DNA from: a bacterium
Lineage (GTDB): Bacteria > Tectomicrobia > Entotheonellia > Entotheonellales > Entotheonellaceae
Direction of reading: 5' to 3'
NCBI GenBank assembly: GCA_027294925.1
Contig: JAPULM010000108.1
Coordinates: 1-9,265 of the forward strand
DNA length: 9,265 bases
Part shown: piece after piece, positions 1 through 6,654 of the stretch
Layout: each line of letters begins with the position of its first letter
Numbering within the stretch: the first letter of the stretch is position 1
Made by a program: the position numbers and the translations under genes
Notes under the pieces: model-generated
What the model was told of the DNA's origin: nothing
Databases searched by the model: none
The model's input: only the letters and a program-made list of their open reading frames with translations

Positions 1-201
1 GCCTTCAAAACATCCAATTGAGTCGCACAAGGTGGGTCGAATGAGACAAAACGTCCACCCTGGGCCTGATGGCAGGCATGCAGCCTCGTTTGTGGGGTTG
101 ATTACCTTCGCGAAAACGGTTTATGAATTAATCGGGCTAACGCTCTTCCTGTTTTTATTAAAATTTATTCAAATGTCCAAAGTCCAGTAAAGACGTCAGC
201 G
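1..201. other. Left-edge region without a convincing gene
   Basis: One plus-strand frame is open from the left edge (base 2) to a TAA at 188-190. This is about 62 codons with a hydrophobic stretch (LTLFLFLLKFI) near its end, so it could be the tail of a gene starting outside the window. A single open frame of this length over such a short stretch is easily chance, and no family is recognised. Bases 120-190 are AT-rich. I see no clear hairpin plus T-run that would terminate the minus-strand gene ending at 202. Confidence 0.2.
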
Positions 202-1722
202 CTATGCAAAAAGTGGGAAGTCGCATCCCTGACAGTCTCCTTCATCGTTATCACAGTGATCGTAGAAAATCTGCAGGACGCCTTGTTGTTGACGGGCACC
301 CGTGATCAGCGACAGCAGTGTAGGGTCGTGACCGAGCAGACGTCGTGCCATATAACGTAACAAGACATTATCCGGCAGGCGAGGAGCGGCATGATAGCCG
401 TTCAGCAGGAGGTGCCGGAGAGATGTATCGTTGTGTTTTTGAGCATATAGGAGAAGGACAGGTAATACGGCGTCCACCACGACTGTCCGCGCCCGTTGCA
501 GGCCGACGAGACGTTGCGATTTCCCCGCATGACTACCGAATCGGGAGCGGCGTGACCAGTACGACGTAAGTGGTAGCTCGAATAACGCCGTTAATGATTT
601 GCACCAGGCGCGGGCTTTGGCAAGGTCTGTCTGACCTATAACCGCACGGCAGTGGGCTAAAGTCGCATGCAGGAGATCGCTGTCGGCATGCTGTGCTAAA
701 AGCTGCGCCATAGCGGCCAAGCGGCGCTCTGGCGTGTTGGTCGGTCGCACATGAGGTTGGCGCCATGATAGGTCGCGCCAGGCCCGCAGCCGAATATCAT
801 CGGGGAAGCTTGTCCACAACGCCTGTAAGCGGTCCACATAGTAGAGGGTTTCCGCATCAATGGTGACGACTGCAGCGCCGACCTGATCAAGGATACCAGC
901 AAGTCCCAACAGAAGCGCTTCGGCAGCCGCTGCTCGCTCGTCAGGTGGGGTGCTTTTTAAGCAACTTTGTAAAGCCTGCCAGGTTACCCGGCTGGCGAGC
1001 TGTTGGAAATGCTGGCGATGTCCTGTCGAACCGAGCGCGCGCATGATCGCTTCATACATCGTTTGGCCCAGGCCCACTTCGGCTGCGCGTTCGTTCCAAC
1101 GTTGCATACGCCCTTGCAGACGCACATCACCAGCTCGATTCAGGAATTGCCGTACAGCTTCCGGCTCGTACTGTCGTAAGGCGTCATAACAACGGCCTGG
1201 TGAGGGAGCGTGCTTGTAGGGATAATCTTCCAGAACGATATCGGCTTGGTAGGTGGTTAACGGATGTGGAAGCCAGTCTGCCAAAACAACCTGCGGGACG
1301 GCTTGACCATCGGCGCGGATAATTTCCGTCGTCTGCCGGTCATTCCACAGCAAGACGTGCAGAATAACCTGGTTGTAACGTGGGTCGAGGTGATGGCGAT
1401 GGGCAGTCCAACCGGATGCGTAGCGGTGAATTTCGACGTCGCCACGTCGTCGTTCGCCATTGCCAAACTCGATGACGGCCTGCTGGAAGTCGGGGCCGGC
1501 TAACATATTCCAACGTCCTGGATGATGCACAATAACGGCCTGACCCGTCTGGGTGCGTAATTCCGGCGGACGCAAGCGGGGATCGAACCACAAGCAGCGC
1601 ACCAATTTTTCCGCCACGGTAGCTTGAAAAACGGCCGCGTTTTCTGCGATCTGAGGGTTAGAGAGGGAATGGGTATACATCTGATGTAACGATGCAGTTG
1701 GGTCTCTAGCGTCCCTTGGCAT
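202..1722 (-). CDS. DUF2851 family protein
   Basis: This 506-residue protein belongs to the uncharacterised DUF2851 family; its role is unknown. The family signature is in the N-terminal quarter: a W-N-M-x-A-G-P-D-F block around residues 71-79, then G-D-V-E-I-H at 94-99, S-G-W at 103-105 and H-R-H-H-x-D-P-x-Y-N-x-V-I-L-H-V around 108-123. The C terminus ends in a cysteine cluster (C490, C497, C500) followed by D-F-P, also typical of the family. The middle is helical in character and lacks membrane segments or a signal peptide, so it is probably cytosolic. The ATG at 1722 is chosen because AGGAG lies 7 bases upstream (1734-1730). The gene is transcribed alone and diverges from the MFS gene. 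The spacing P77-D78 then E97-x-H99 resembles the PD-(D/E)xK nuclease layout with His in place of Lys, but that is my inference. Confidence 0.85.
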   Translation of the reverse strand: MPRDARDPTASLHQMYTHSLSNPQIAENAAVFQATVAEKLVRCLWFDPRLRPPELRTQTGQAVIVHHPGRWNMLAGPDFQQAVIEFGNGERRRGDVEIHRYASGWTAHRHHLDPRYNQVILHVLLWNDRQTTEIIRADGQAVPQVVLADWLPHPLTTYQADIVLEDYPYKHAPSPGRCYDALRQYEPEAVRQFLNRAGDVRLQGRMQRWNERAAEVGLGQTMYEAIMRALGSTGHRQHFQQLASRVTWQALQSCLKSTPPDERAAAAEALLLGLAGILDQVGAAVVTIDAETLYYVDRLQALWTSFPDDIRLRAWRDLSWRQPHVRPTNTPERRLAAMAQLLAQHADSDLLHATLAHCRAVIGQTDLAKARAWCKSLTALFELPLTSYWSRRSRFGSHAGKSQRLVGLQRARTVVVDAVLPVLLLYAQKHNDTSLRHLLLNGYHAAPRLPDNVLLRYMARRLLGHDPTLLSLITGARQQQGVLQIFYDHCDNDEGDCQGCDFPLFA

Positions 1723-1753
1723 GGTGTATCTCCTGGTCCGATTAACAAACTTA

Positions 1754-1759
1754 ATTATC
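1754..1759 (-). promoter_or_regulatory. Possible -10 box for the DUF2851 gene
   Basis: On the minus strand GATAAT (5 of 6 matches to TATAAT) sits about 30 bases upstream of the ATG at 1722. This would give a leader of roughly 25 bases containing the AGGAG ribosome site. No good -35 box is seen at the expected distance, so the call rests on the -10 alone. Confidence 0.25.
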
Positions 1760-1774
1760 TCACACCTCGCTTTA

Positions 1775-1807
1775 GCAGGATAGGGTATTCTGCTTGTCCG
1801 ATCCTGC
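1775..1807. repeat. Inverted repeat GCAGGAT-N19-ATCCTGC
   Basis: GCAGGAT at 1775-1781 is exactly complementary to ATCCTGC at 1801-1807. The arms straddle the -35 box of the MFS promoter (1794-1799). It could be a regulator site in the divergent region or a chance 7-base match. Confidence 0.3.
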
Positions 1808-1822
1808 CATTCGTGCTCTAAT
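1794..1822 (+). promoter_or_regulatory. Promoter of the MFS transporter gene
   Basis: TTGTCC (1794-1799) and TCTAAT (1817-1822) are separated by 17 bases. The -10 is preceded by TGC at 1814-1816, an extended -10 element. Matches to the sigma-70 consensus are 4 of 6 and 5 of 6. Predicted transcription would start near 1829, about 44 bases before the GTG start at 1873. A perfect TTGACA at 1822-1827 could serve as an alternative -35, but only a poor -10 (CATGTT, 1844-1849) follows it. Confidence 0.5.
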
Positions 1823-1845
1823 TGACATGCAACGGCGATATGTCA
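1823..1845. promoter_or_regulatory. Candidate operator TGACAT-N11-ATGTCA
   Basis: A perfect 6-base inverted repeat (TGACAT 1823-1828, ATGTCA 1840-1845) lies just downstream of the -10 box, over the predicted transcription start. That is a usual position for a dimeric repressor to block an efflux gene. No regulator gene is present in the window, so the binding protein is unknown and the assignment is inference. Confidence 0.3.
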
Positions 1846-1872
1846 TGTTTCGCTGAGAATGGAGGGCTTCTG

Positions 1873-3111
1873 GTGCAAGAGACAGCCAAAGCTGGCAGAC
1901 TCAGCCGGCTTGCAGCACGCGGGTCTCGTCTGCGACGACAACACGGTCCTTTACTGGCTAATGCCCTGATGCATTTGGTCAATGACGGTTGTTTCGTGGC
2001 GCTCTACCCGGTTTTGCCGCTGATGGCCAAGGAATTTGGCATGAGCTATGCTCAGGTGGGTATGTTGAAGACGGCGTTATCCGGCTCGTCAACCGCCTTT
2101 CAGTTACCCATGGTGGTTTTGGCCGAGCGCTTTGGTGAGATCACCTTCCTCGCTCTCGGTATGGCCTGGGTGGCGGCGGGGCTGATGACTATCGGGCTGG
2201 CGACGTCATTTGTGCAGGTGCTTCTGCTTATCCTCTGTGCCGGAAGCGGGGGCAGTGTGCAGCATCCGGTAGCGTCATCGTATATCTCGCGGGAATATGA
2301 CGGACGTCAACGCGGCAGTGCGCTGGGCGTGTTGAACTTTGCCGGTGATCTGGGCAAATTTATCGTTCCGGCGGTGTTTGCCTTTAGTCTTAAGTGGTAT
2401 GGCTGGCGGCATAGTCTGTTTGCACTCGGCGCAGTTTCGCTCCTGTTTTCACTGGGATTTTGGTATACCCAGCGGCGGCGTGACTATCGGTCGCAGGCGA
2501 CGCGGCAAGAAGCCGCAGCACCTCGTACAACTAAAGGCTGGGGTATTCTACACCCGGCGACCTTTGCCAGTCTCCTGGGCATTGGCGTGTTGGATGCGTC
2601 AGTACGCAATACGCTGCTCACTTTTATACCGTTTTTGCTGATGGAAAAGGGGATAACGGAGGCCTCCGCCAGTCTTCTGCTGACGGTCATTTTTGCTGGT
2701 GGCGCAGCCGGTAAACTGAGCTGTGGGCTGTTGGCCGACCGCTTGGGGACGACACGCATGATCGTGGTGACGGAAGTTTTGACCGGGCTCTGCGTCCTGT
2801 TATTACTGCCCACGAACGGGTGGCTACTCTTACCGTTGCTTTTATTACTTGGATTTTTCCTTAATGGGACGTCGTCAGTTCTACTCGATGGCGTTGCTGA
2901 TTTGTTTGACAGTACGAAACGCTCGCGCGGCTATGGGTTGTATTTTACCATCTATCTTGGTTCCGGAGCGCTTGGGCCGATTGTCTATGGGCGGCTAGCT
3001 GATAGTTATGGCTTGCAGAGTGTCTTCATGACGATGGCAGCAGCATCCTTAGCGGTCGTGCCGGTAGCCGGCCTGTATCATTTCCAACATAGGCGGCGAG
3101 CCGCGGCTTAG
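1873..3111 (+). CDS. MFS transporter, Fsr-like (fosmidomycin-resistance type)
   Basis: This 412-residue major facilitator superfamily protein of the inner membrane has about twelve hydrophobic helices, split by a basic, Arg-rich cytoplasmic loop at about residues 200-222. H-L-V-N-D at 34-38 and G-S-G-G-S-V-Q-H-P around 124-132 match the conserved places of Fsr (HLLND and GTGSSVFHP), so it is likely a proton-driven efflux carrier. The substrate cannot be read from the sequence. I place the start at the GTG at 1873 because GGAGGG (1861-1866) lies 6 bases upstream. The frame is open further up, to a TTG at 1822 and an ATG at 1840, but the TTG falls within promoter sequence and neither has a good ribosome site. 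The gene is monocistronic, divergent from the DUF2851 gene, with a possible terminator about 75 bases after the stop. Confidence 0.85.
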   Translation: MQETAKAGRLSRLAARGSRLRRQHGPLLANALMHLVNDGCFVALYPVLPLMAKEFGMSYAQVGMLKTALSGSSTAFQLPMVVLAERFGEITFLALGMAWVAAGLMTIGLATSFVQVLLLILCAGSGGSVQHPVASSYISREYDGRQRGSALGVLNFAGDLGKFIVPAVFAFSLKWYGWRHSLFALGAVSLLFSLGFWYTQRRRDYRSQATRQEAAAPRTTKGWGILHPATFASLLGIGVLDASVRNTLLTFIPFLLMEKGITEASASLLLTVIFAGGAAGKLSCGLLADRLGTTRMIVVTEVLTGLCVLLLLPTNGWLLLPLLLLLGFFLNGTSSVLLDGVADLFDSTKRSRGYGLYFTIYLGSGALGPIVYGRLADSYGLQSVFMTMAAASLAVVPVAGLYHFQHRRRAAA

Positions 3112-3145
3112 GTTTGACTAATAGACCGGCGGTGGAGAATTTTTC

Positions 3146-3175
3146 TTGCTAAACGAGATGAGGTCGCGATACAAT
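3146..3175 (+). promoter_or_regulatory. Promoter candidate in the leader of the 63-aa/cca unit
   Basis: TTGCTA (3146-3151) and TACAAT (3170-3175) are separated by 18 bases; matches are 4 of 6 and 5 of 6. A start near 3182 would put the GC-rich hairpin at 3186-3216 at the very 5' end of the RNA. That gives a leader of about 350 bases before the gene at 3535. Confidence 0.4.
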
Positions 3176-3185
3176 TAGCGGATCC

Positions 3186-3229
3186 GAGCGCTGCGCTGAG
3201 TTTGTCGCCAGCGCTCTTATTGCTTGTTT
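3186..3229 (+). terminator. Hairpin with T-rich tail, possible terminator
   Basis: GAGCGCTG (3186-3193) pairs perfectly with CAGCGCTC (3209-3216) across a 15-base loop. It is followed by the T-rich TTATTGCTTGTTT. It may end transcription of the MFS gene. The T tract is interrupted and the loop is long, so it would be an imperfect intrinsic terminator. Because a promoter candidate lies just upstream, it may instead act as a 5' structure or attenuator of the next unit. Confidence 0.4.
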
Positions 3230-3534
3230 CAAGATGAGGATGATGATGGATCCAAGTGACCCTGGTCGATCATGCATACGACCGCAACTGAACCATCACA
3301 AGTGGTGTAACGACACAGCACATATCAAACTGTTCCTGTCGGCATTGGCATGCCACAACCATCCTCTGTCCTTCCCGGCGCATGCGGAGGTGGCGCTTAT
3401 GTAGCGTTCCATCTCATCTAGGGTTCATCGGAACCGGACGCCATGACTCGGGTAGGCAGAGGGGAAATGGTTGTTCGGTTTTTTTAATGGCGCTAAGCTC
3501 TTGCGACAGGACACTGCTGACAAGGAGCATAGCC

Positions 3535-3726
3535 ATGAGCCTGAATGAGAACGGTAGGGTCCTGAAATTTAGTGGTAAAAATCGGCTGGACGCCAAACGC
3601 AAGGCGTTGCGCTTTTGGTACGCTAACCGCGATGTGCTACATGAGACCATGACGGACTTTGCCAGACACTGTACGCTGAGTCCTGACCAAAAAGTCATTA
3701 CCTATCGCCGCCGGAGCATGCGGTAA
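3535..3726 (+). CDS. Unrecognised small basic protein (63 aa)
   Basis: I do not recognise this protein. The ATG at 3535 is chosen because AAGGAG (3522-3527) lies 7 bases upstream, a near-ideal ribosome site. The frame is open to an ATG at 3382, but that extension has no ribosome site and looks non-coding. The 63 residues are rich in Lys and Arg (K-R-K at 21-23, R-R-R at 58-60), with an aromatic patch F-W-Y at 27-29 and one Cys at 46. There is no membrane helix or signal peptide. The composition would suit nucleic-acid or ribosome binding, but no fold can be assigned. It lies 40 bases before cca on the same strand, probably on the same transcript, and cca's weak ribosome site suggests its translation may depend on this gene. 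Confidence 0.65.
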   Translation: MSLNENGRVLKFSGKNRLDAKRKALRFWYANRDVLHETMTDFARHCTLSPDQKVITYRRRSMR

Positions 3727-3766
3727 GTTCCTGCCCTCAGTTCTGACGGCTTTCAACACCGCCATT

Positions 3767-5125
3767 ATGTCTGATCTTGCCGCTCTACCATCTATACGCA
3801 CGCTCTTGCAGCGTGGCGCTCATATCTACACCGTTGGTGGAACGGTGCGTGACGCGTTGCTCGGTCGCCCCTGCAAGGATGTGGACATACTGGTGACGGG
3901 CGTTCCTCAACAGACACTCATTCATATATTACGTCGCGATGGTCGTGTCCAGCTCGCTGGACGCGCCTTTGGCGTCATCAAGTTTCTGCCGCGTCGTTGG
4001 GATGGTCCGCCGATTGACGTTGCGCTGCCCCGTACCGAGGTTTCGACTGGTATTGGACATCGGGACTTTGAGGTGGCGTTCGATCACACGTTGCCGGTAG
4101 AAGTTGATCTTGGACGTCGAGATTTTACCATTAATGCCATGGCCCTCGATCTGGCTGATGACCATCTCGTTGATCCATTTAATGGGCGTGAAGACCTGGC
4201 ACAGCGGATATTGCGACAGGTGAGCCCGGCCGCCTTTCCCGAAGATCCCCTACGCATGCTACGTGGTGTACAGCTTGCCACACGTTTTGACTTATACGTG
4301 GCAGCCGACACGCGGGATGCGATGCGCGCGCATGCGGCGTCGATCGCCACTGTTGCACAGGAACGTATTGCGGAAGAATTGCGCAAGCTTTTCATGGCCA
4401 GGTCGCCTTCACATGGCTTTTTGTTAATGCAAGAAGTCGGCTTATTGGCACACGTTTTGCCTGAAATCGCTCGCCTGGGCGAGGTGTCGCCCGATACCTT
4501 TGCTCGTACGATTCGACGGCTTGATGCCTTGAAGCAATACGCGGTTCTACTCTACCGTGATCACATTGATATGATGCTGGCTGCCCTGATGCAGGATTGT
4601 GGCCTGCTGGATGCCCTACAACATCCGCCTGTAACACCACAGCGTATTGCAGCATGCTCGGCGCGTCTGGCCCAACAACGTTTAGAAGTGCTGAGAGTGT
4701 CGATGATTGGCGCCCAACTCAGTCTGATAGGCATCCTGGTAACGCACAGTGCCTTCGAGATTGATGCACTCTCGTCCGGCCCCGGCTTACGCCATTTCGC
4801 GCATCAGGTTGGTCCAGATGCAGCCTTTATGTTGTTTGATTTGCGTCTTGCCGATCATCTGGGTAGGGCACATGCGGAGCCCATTAACGATCTGTTGACA
4901 CTACGAGAACGTTTGCGGGCCGAACTTGAGCGTCAGGTACCGCTGAACATTAAAGATTTGGCTGTTAACGGTCGGGATCTGCGACGCCTGGGTGTCGAGC
5001 CGGGGCCACGTATGGGGCAAATTCTGCGGGCGCTGCTTAATTGCGTCCTCAATGATCCTTCCTGTAACTCCCGTGATCATTTGTTCGAAATCGTACAGGC
5101 CAAGTTTACCGATGCCCTCTCATAA
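3767..5125 (+). CDS. cca: CCA-adding enzyme / poly(A) polymerase family (class II tRNA nucleotidyltransferase)
   Basis: This 452-residue cytosolic enzyme is predicted to add or repair the 3' CCA of tRNAs from CTP and ATP. The catalytic head holds G-G-T-V-R-D at 24-29, the metal-binding D38-x-D40, R-R-D-F-T-I-N-A-M at 117-125 and E-D-P-L-R-M-L-R at 159-166. The E-R-I-x-x-E-L-x-K-L-F block follows around 199-209. The C terminus has the conserved V-N-G-R-D-L-x-x-L-G-V-x-P-G-P-x-M-G segment (about 400-417). Between them, where many relatives have an HD phosphohydrolase motif (L-H-D-x-G-K), this protein reads A-L-M-Q-D-C-G-L at 273-280, so the metal-binding His is missing and that region is probably inactive. 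A poly(A) polymerase role cannot be fully excluded. The ATG at 3767 has no clear ribosome site but gives the usual N-terminal length. The stop is 57 bases from the end of the convergent phosphoesterase gene. Confidence 0.9.
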   Translation: MSDLAALPSIRTLLQRGAHIYTVGGTVRDALLGRPCKDVDILVTGVPQQTLIHILRRDGRVQLAGRAFGVIKFLPRRWDGPPIDVALPRTEVSTGIGHRDFEVAFDHTLPVEVDLGRRDFTINAMALDLADDHLVDPFNGREDLAQRILRQVSPAAFPEDPLRMLRGVQLATRFDLYVAADTRDAMRAHAASIATVAQERIAEELRKLFMARSPSHGFLLMQEVGLLAHVLPEIARLGEVSPDTFARTIRRLDALKQYAVLLYRDHIDMMLAALMQDCGLLDALQHPPVTPQRIAACSARLAQQRLEVLRVSMIGAQLSLIGILVTHSAFEIDALSSGPGLRHFAHQVGPDAAFMLFDLRLADHLGRAHAEPINDLLTLRERLRAELERQVPLNIKDLAVNGRDLRRLGVEPGPRMGQILRALLNCVLNDPSCNSRDHLFEIVQAKFTDALS

Positions 5126-5182
5126 AGTGGCCACTGCCTTCTGTTGAACGGGCTCGCTCTGCGGCCAACAAATAGGAAGCTG

Positions 5183-6070
5183 TCAGCCAATTTCGATAAT
5201 GCTCAGGCGTTCACGCGCGATGTCGCGTGGTGTTTGGTTCTGCCATTGCCGTGCATAGCCTAGGGGGCTAGTATGAGCTGTGATATGTCCAACCTGCACA
5301 GTCTGTTTACGGTGCGTATGGCCCGACAGGACCAACTCGACTTGCGGGCAGGATTGTATGGCTTCACCCAATAACACACTTCCCATAAAGGCCCCGAAAT
5401 AATCCCGCTGTGGTTCTTGGTGATAAACCATCATGGCTCTAAATGGCAGCATGTGGGTGACGGCAATGATGCGCGAAGCGTGCTGCTGGGCATACTGCAA
5501 TTGTTGGGTGAGCTTGTTTGCCAGGTCGGCGGCGAGTACTTCGTCACGTATCTGAGTTGGGCTCGTACCATTTTCCCCAGGTCGATGCCAATGGACAAAA
5601 CGCCTATCGTTCCACTGATAAGACTGGAAGCCCTTACGGCGGTAGTCTTGCAGCGAAAAGTGTGCATCAAAGGCATGATTTCGCAAGGAATAATCGTACC
5701 ATCCCATACTCCCGCAAAAGGCGATATTGCCAAACAGAAACGGCTCTATCCACAGCGGGTGGAAGCCCGCTGCGTGGCACAGAGCGGGTAGTAAATTGTC
5801 GTGCTTGTGGCGGCTAGTGACGCCTTTTTTGAGCCAGTTCTTATTACGCACCCAAATATCATGATTGCCAGGTACGAGCAGTTTTGGGCACGGTAGAGAT
5901 TCGAGGGCGAACAACGATATCCCAAGTTGCTGCGCATCCGCGGCAATATCGCCGCAACAAATAAAGATATCCGGCTGTATGTCGTGTAACATGGCCACCA
6001 TTTCTTGCCATACGCAGCGATTAGCGCTGTGCGAATCGGTGTGAAGATCGGACGTAAAGGCCAAACGCAT
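5183..6070 (-). CDS. Calcineurin-like metallophosphoesterase
   Basis: This 295-residue protein of the calcineurin-like phosphoesterase superfamily has a complete two-metal centre. It shows D8-L-H10, G-D41, G-N-H-D at 68-71, T-H206 (T-H-M-L-P-F), and the final G-H-T-H-R at 250-254. The enzyme should hydrolyse phosphomonoesters or phosphodiesters using two divalent metals. The substrate is unknown; relatives act on proteins, nucleotides and nucleic acids. No signal peptide is seen, so it is probably cytosolic. The frame extends to an ATG at 6127, but I choose the ATG at 6070 because GGAGG (6084-6080) lies 9 bases before it and the protein then begins M-R-L-A-F-T-S-D-L-H, right at the first beta strand. 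A decoy ATG at 6076 reads straight into TGA. It is a single gene, convergent with cca and divergent from the 98-residue gene. Confidence 0.85.
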   Translation of the reverse strand: MRLAFTSDLHTDSHSANRCVWQEMVAMLHDIQPDIFICCGDIAADAQQLGISLFALESLPCPKLLVPGNHDIWVRNKNWLKKGVTSRHKHDNLLPALCHAAGFHPLWIEPFLFGNIAFCGSMGWYDYSLRNHAFDAHFSLQDYRRKGFQSYQWNDRRFVHWHRPGENGTSPTQIRDEVLAADLANKLTQQLQYAQQHASRIIAVTHMLPFRAMMVYHQEPQRDYFGAFMGSVLLGEAIQSCPQVELVLSGHTHRKQTVQVGHITAHTSPLGYARQWQNQTPRDIARERLSIIEIG

Positions 6071-6125
6071 CACATGAATCCTCCGGAACTTTCGGCACGG
6101 CTTGCACAATACGAAACGATCATGC

Positions 6126-6134
6126 ATAGTAACA
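6126..6134 (-). promoter_or_regulatory. Possible extended -10 promoter of the phosphoesterase gene
   Basis: On the minus strand TGT-TACTAT forms an extended -10 (TGn followed by a 4 of 6 match). It would start transcription near 6119, about 49 bases before the ATG. No recognisable -35 is present. The hairpin repeat at 6161-6208 lies directly upstream of it. Confidence 0.25.
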
Positions 6135-6160
6135 GACCTTATCGCATCCGGCTAGTCTTG

Positions 6161-6208
6161 CGTAGCGCAATTAGCCTGCCAGTTTGGCAGGCTAAGACAT
6201 GTCGTTTT
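6161..6208 (+). repeat. Hairpin repeat element, copy A
   Basis: This 48-base element matches the reverse complement of 7643-7690 at 42 positions. Its core is a perfect 10-bp stem (6171-6180 with 6186-6195) around the 5-base loop AGTTT. It is preceded by CGTAGCGCAA, identical in both copies, and followed by the 8-base palindrome GACATGTC (6196-6203). The stem carries G6174 paired with C6192, where copy B has C paired with G. A GTAG tetranucleotide lies 5' of the hairpin, as in REP elements, although REP heads usually abut the stem. It sits between two divergent genes and lacks a close T-run, so it is not a classical terminator here. Confidence 0.7.
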
Positions 6209-6270
6209 CAAATGTGATACCGCCTTGAGAAGCGCTCGAGGACCTCTGCCCAGTTGTACGAGGTTGGTAG

Positions 6271-6298
6271 TTGCAACGGGCTGGATTGATCGAATAAA
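6271..6298 (+). promoter_or_regulatory. Weak promoter candidate for the 98-aa/aminotransferase unit
   Basis: TTGCAA (6271-6276) and AATAAA (6293-6298) are spaced by 16 bases; each matches the sigma-70 consensus at 4 of 6 positions. The position, about 25 bases before the ATG at 6323, is right for a short leader. It is the best pair I see in the 6209-6322 gap but is far from strong. Confidence 0.25.
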
Positions 6299-6322
6299 AA
6301 GGTAGGATAAAGGCTTCATACA

Positions 6323-6619
6323 ATGGAACCTGCTGCGACCGTCACGCTGCACTGCTCCCCAGTCCGTTTGCCTGTGATGATTACCAGACTCACAACGTAC
6401 CTGTTGGAACAGCAGTATGGTTTTTTGCAAACGTGTTATGCGCCGGGGCATTCAGATTTCGACGTCTTCGACGCAGAGCATCAGCCGATGGTCCATCTGA
6501 CCGTTAAGGCCACCAACGACATGCAGGCATTGTCTGAGGCGCGGGCTTTGCCAATCTCCAGTCATTTGGCGCCGGACGTTGCCCAGCTCTTGCAGCATCT
6601 TTGGCGGCTTGATGGGTGA
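6323..6619 (+). CDS. Unrecognised protein (98 aa)
   Basis: I do not recognise this protein. It is a small, soluble-looking protein without membrane segments. A segment rich in aromatic and acidic residues (Q-Y-G-F at 31-34, D-F-D-V-F-D at 45-50) is followed by H-L-T-V-K at 58-62 and a C-terminal Leu/Ala-rich helix (about 67-96). Two Cys (11, 38) and scattered His do not form an obvious metal motif. The ATG at 6323 is preceded by AAAGG (6309-6313) at 9 bases. An internal ATG at 6377 is possible but has no ribosome site. Its stop is 35 bases before the aminotransferase gene on the same strand, with no promoter or terminator between, so the two are likely co-transcribed and may be functionally linked. 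Confidence 0.6.
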   Translation: MEPAATVTLHCSPVRLPVMITRLTTYLLEQQYGFLQTCYAPGHSDFDVFDAEHQPMVHLTVKATNDMQALSEARALPISSHLAPDVAQLLQHLWRLDG

Positions 6620-6654
6620 CGGCATGATCGATATAGAACGATAAGGAGTCGCGT

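Larger units (their letters stand above)
3112..3534. other. 423 bp intergenic region with possible leader RNA
   Basis: This gap separates the MFS gene from the 63-residue gene. It holds a promoter-like pair (3146-3175), a hairpin at 3186-3216, and a perfect small stem-loop GGTTC-ATCG-GAACC at 3422-3435. A run of seven T ends at 3485. A 56-codon open frame (3234-3404) ends in adjacent ATG and TAG codons, with GGAGG upstream of that last ATG. It has no convincing start site or recognisable product and I do not call it a gene. I compared the region by eye with tmRNA, RNase P, 6S and SRP RNA motifs and saw no match. Confidence 0.4.

Noticed and set aside
2..190. A frame open from the left edge with a hydrophobic end.
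   Set aside because: About 60 codons without a stop in one of six frames is not significant, and no family is recognisable; kept only as a note on the region.
1264..1503. Long frames antisense to the DUF2851 gene and similar frames opposite the other main genes.
   Set aside because: They lie wholly within well-supported genes, lack ribosome sites and show no protein-family features; they are shadows of the real coding strand.
3234..3404. A 56-residue open frame in the leader region, rich in His and Cys.
   Set aside because: Its start is ambiguous among several ATGs, the only ribosome-like GAGG overlaps them, the residue pattern resembles nothing known, and a frame of this size is expected by chance.
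3422..3435. GGTTC-ATCG-GAACC considered as the T-arm of a tRNA.
   Set aside because: The loop has four rather than seven bases, and there is no acceptor, D or anticodon arm around it.
5126..5135. A perfect palindrome AGTGGCCACT immediately after the cca stop codon, considered as a bidirectional terminator.
   Set aside because: It has no loop and no T-run on either strand, so it would not form a useful terminator; it may be chance.
6141..6150. ATCGCATCCGGC near repeat copy A resembles part of the E. coli REP consensus.
   Set aside because: The match is about ten bases, is not shared with copy B, and lacks the complementary arm, so it is best treated as coincidence.
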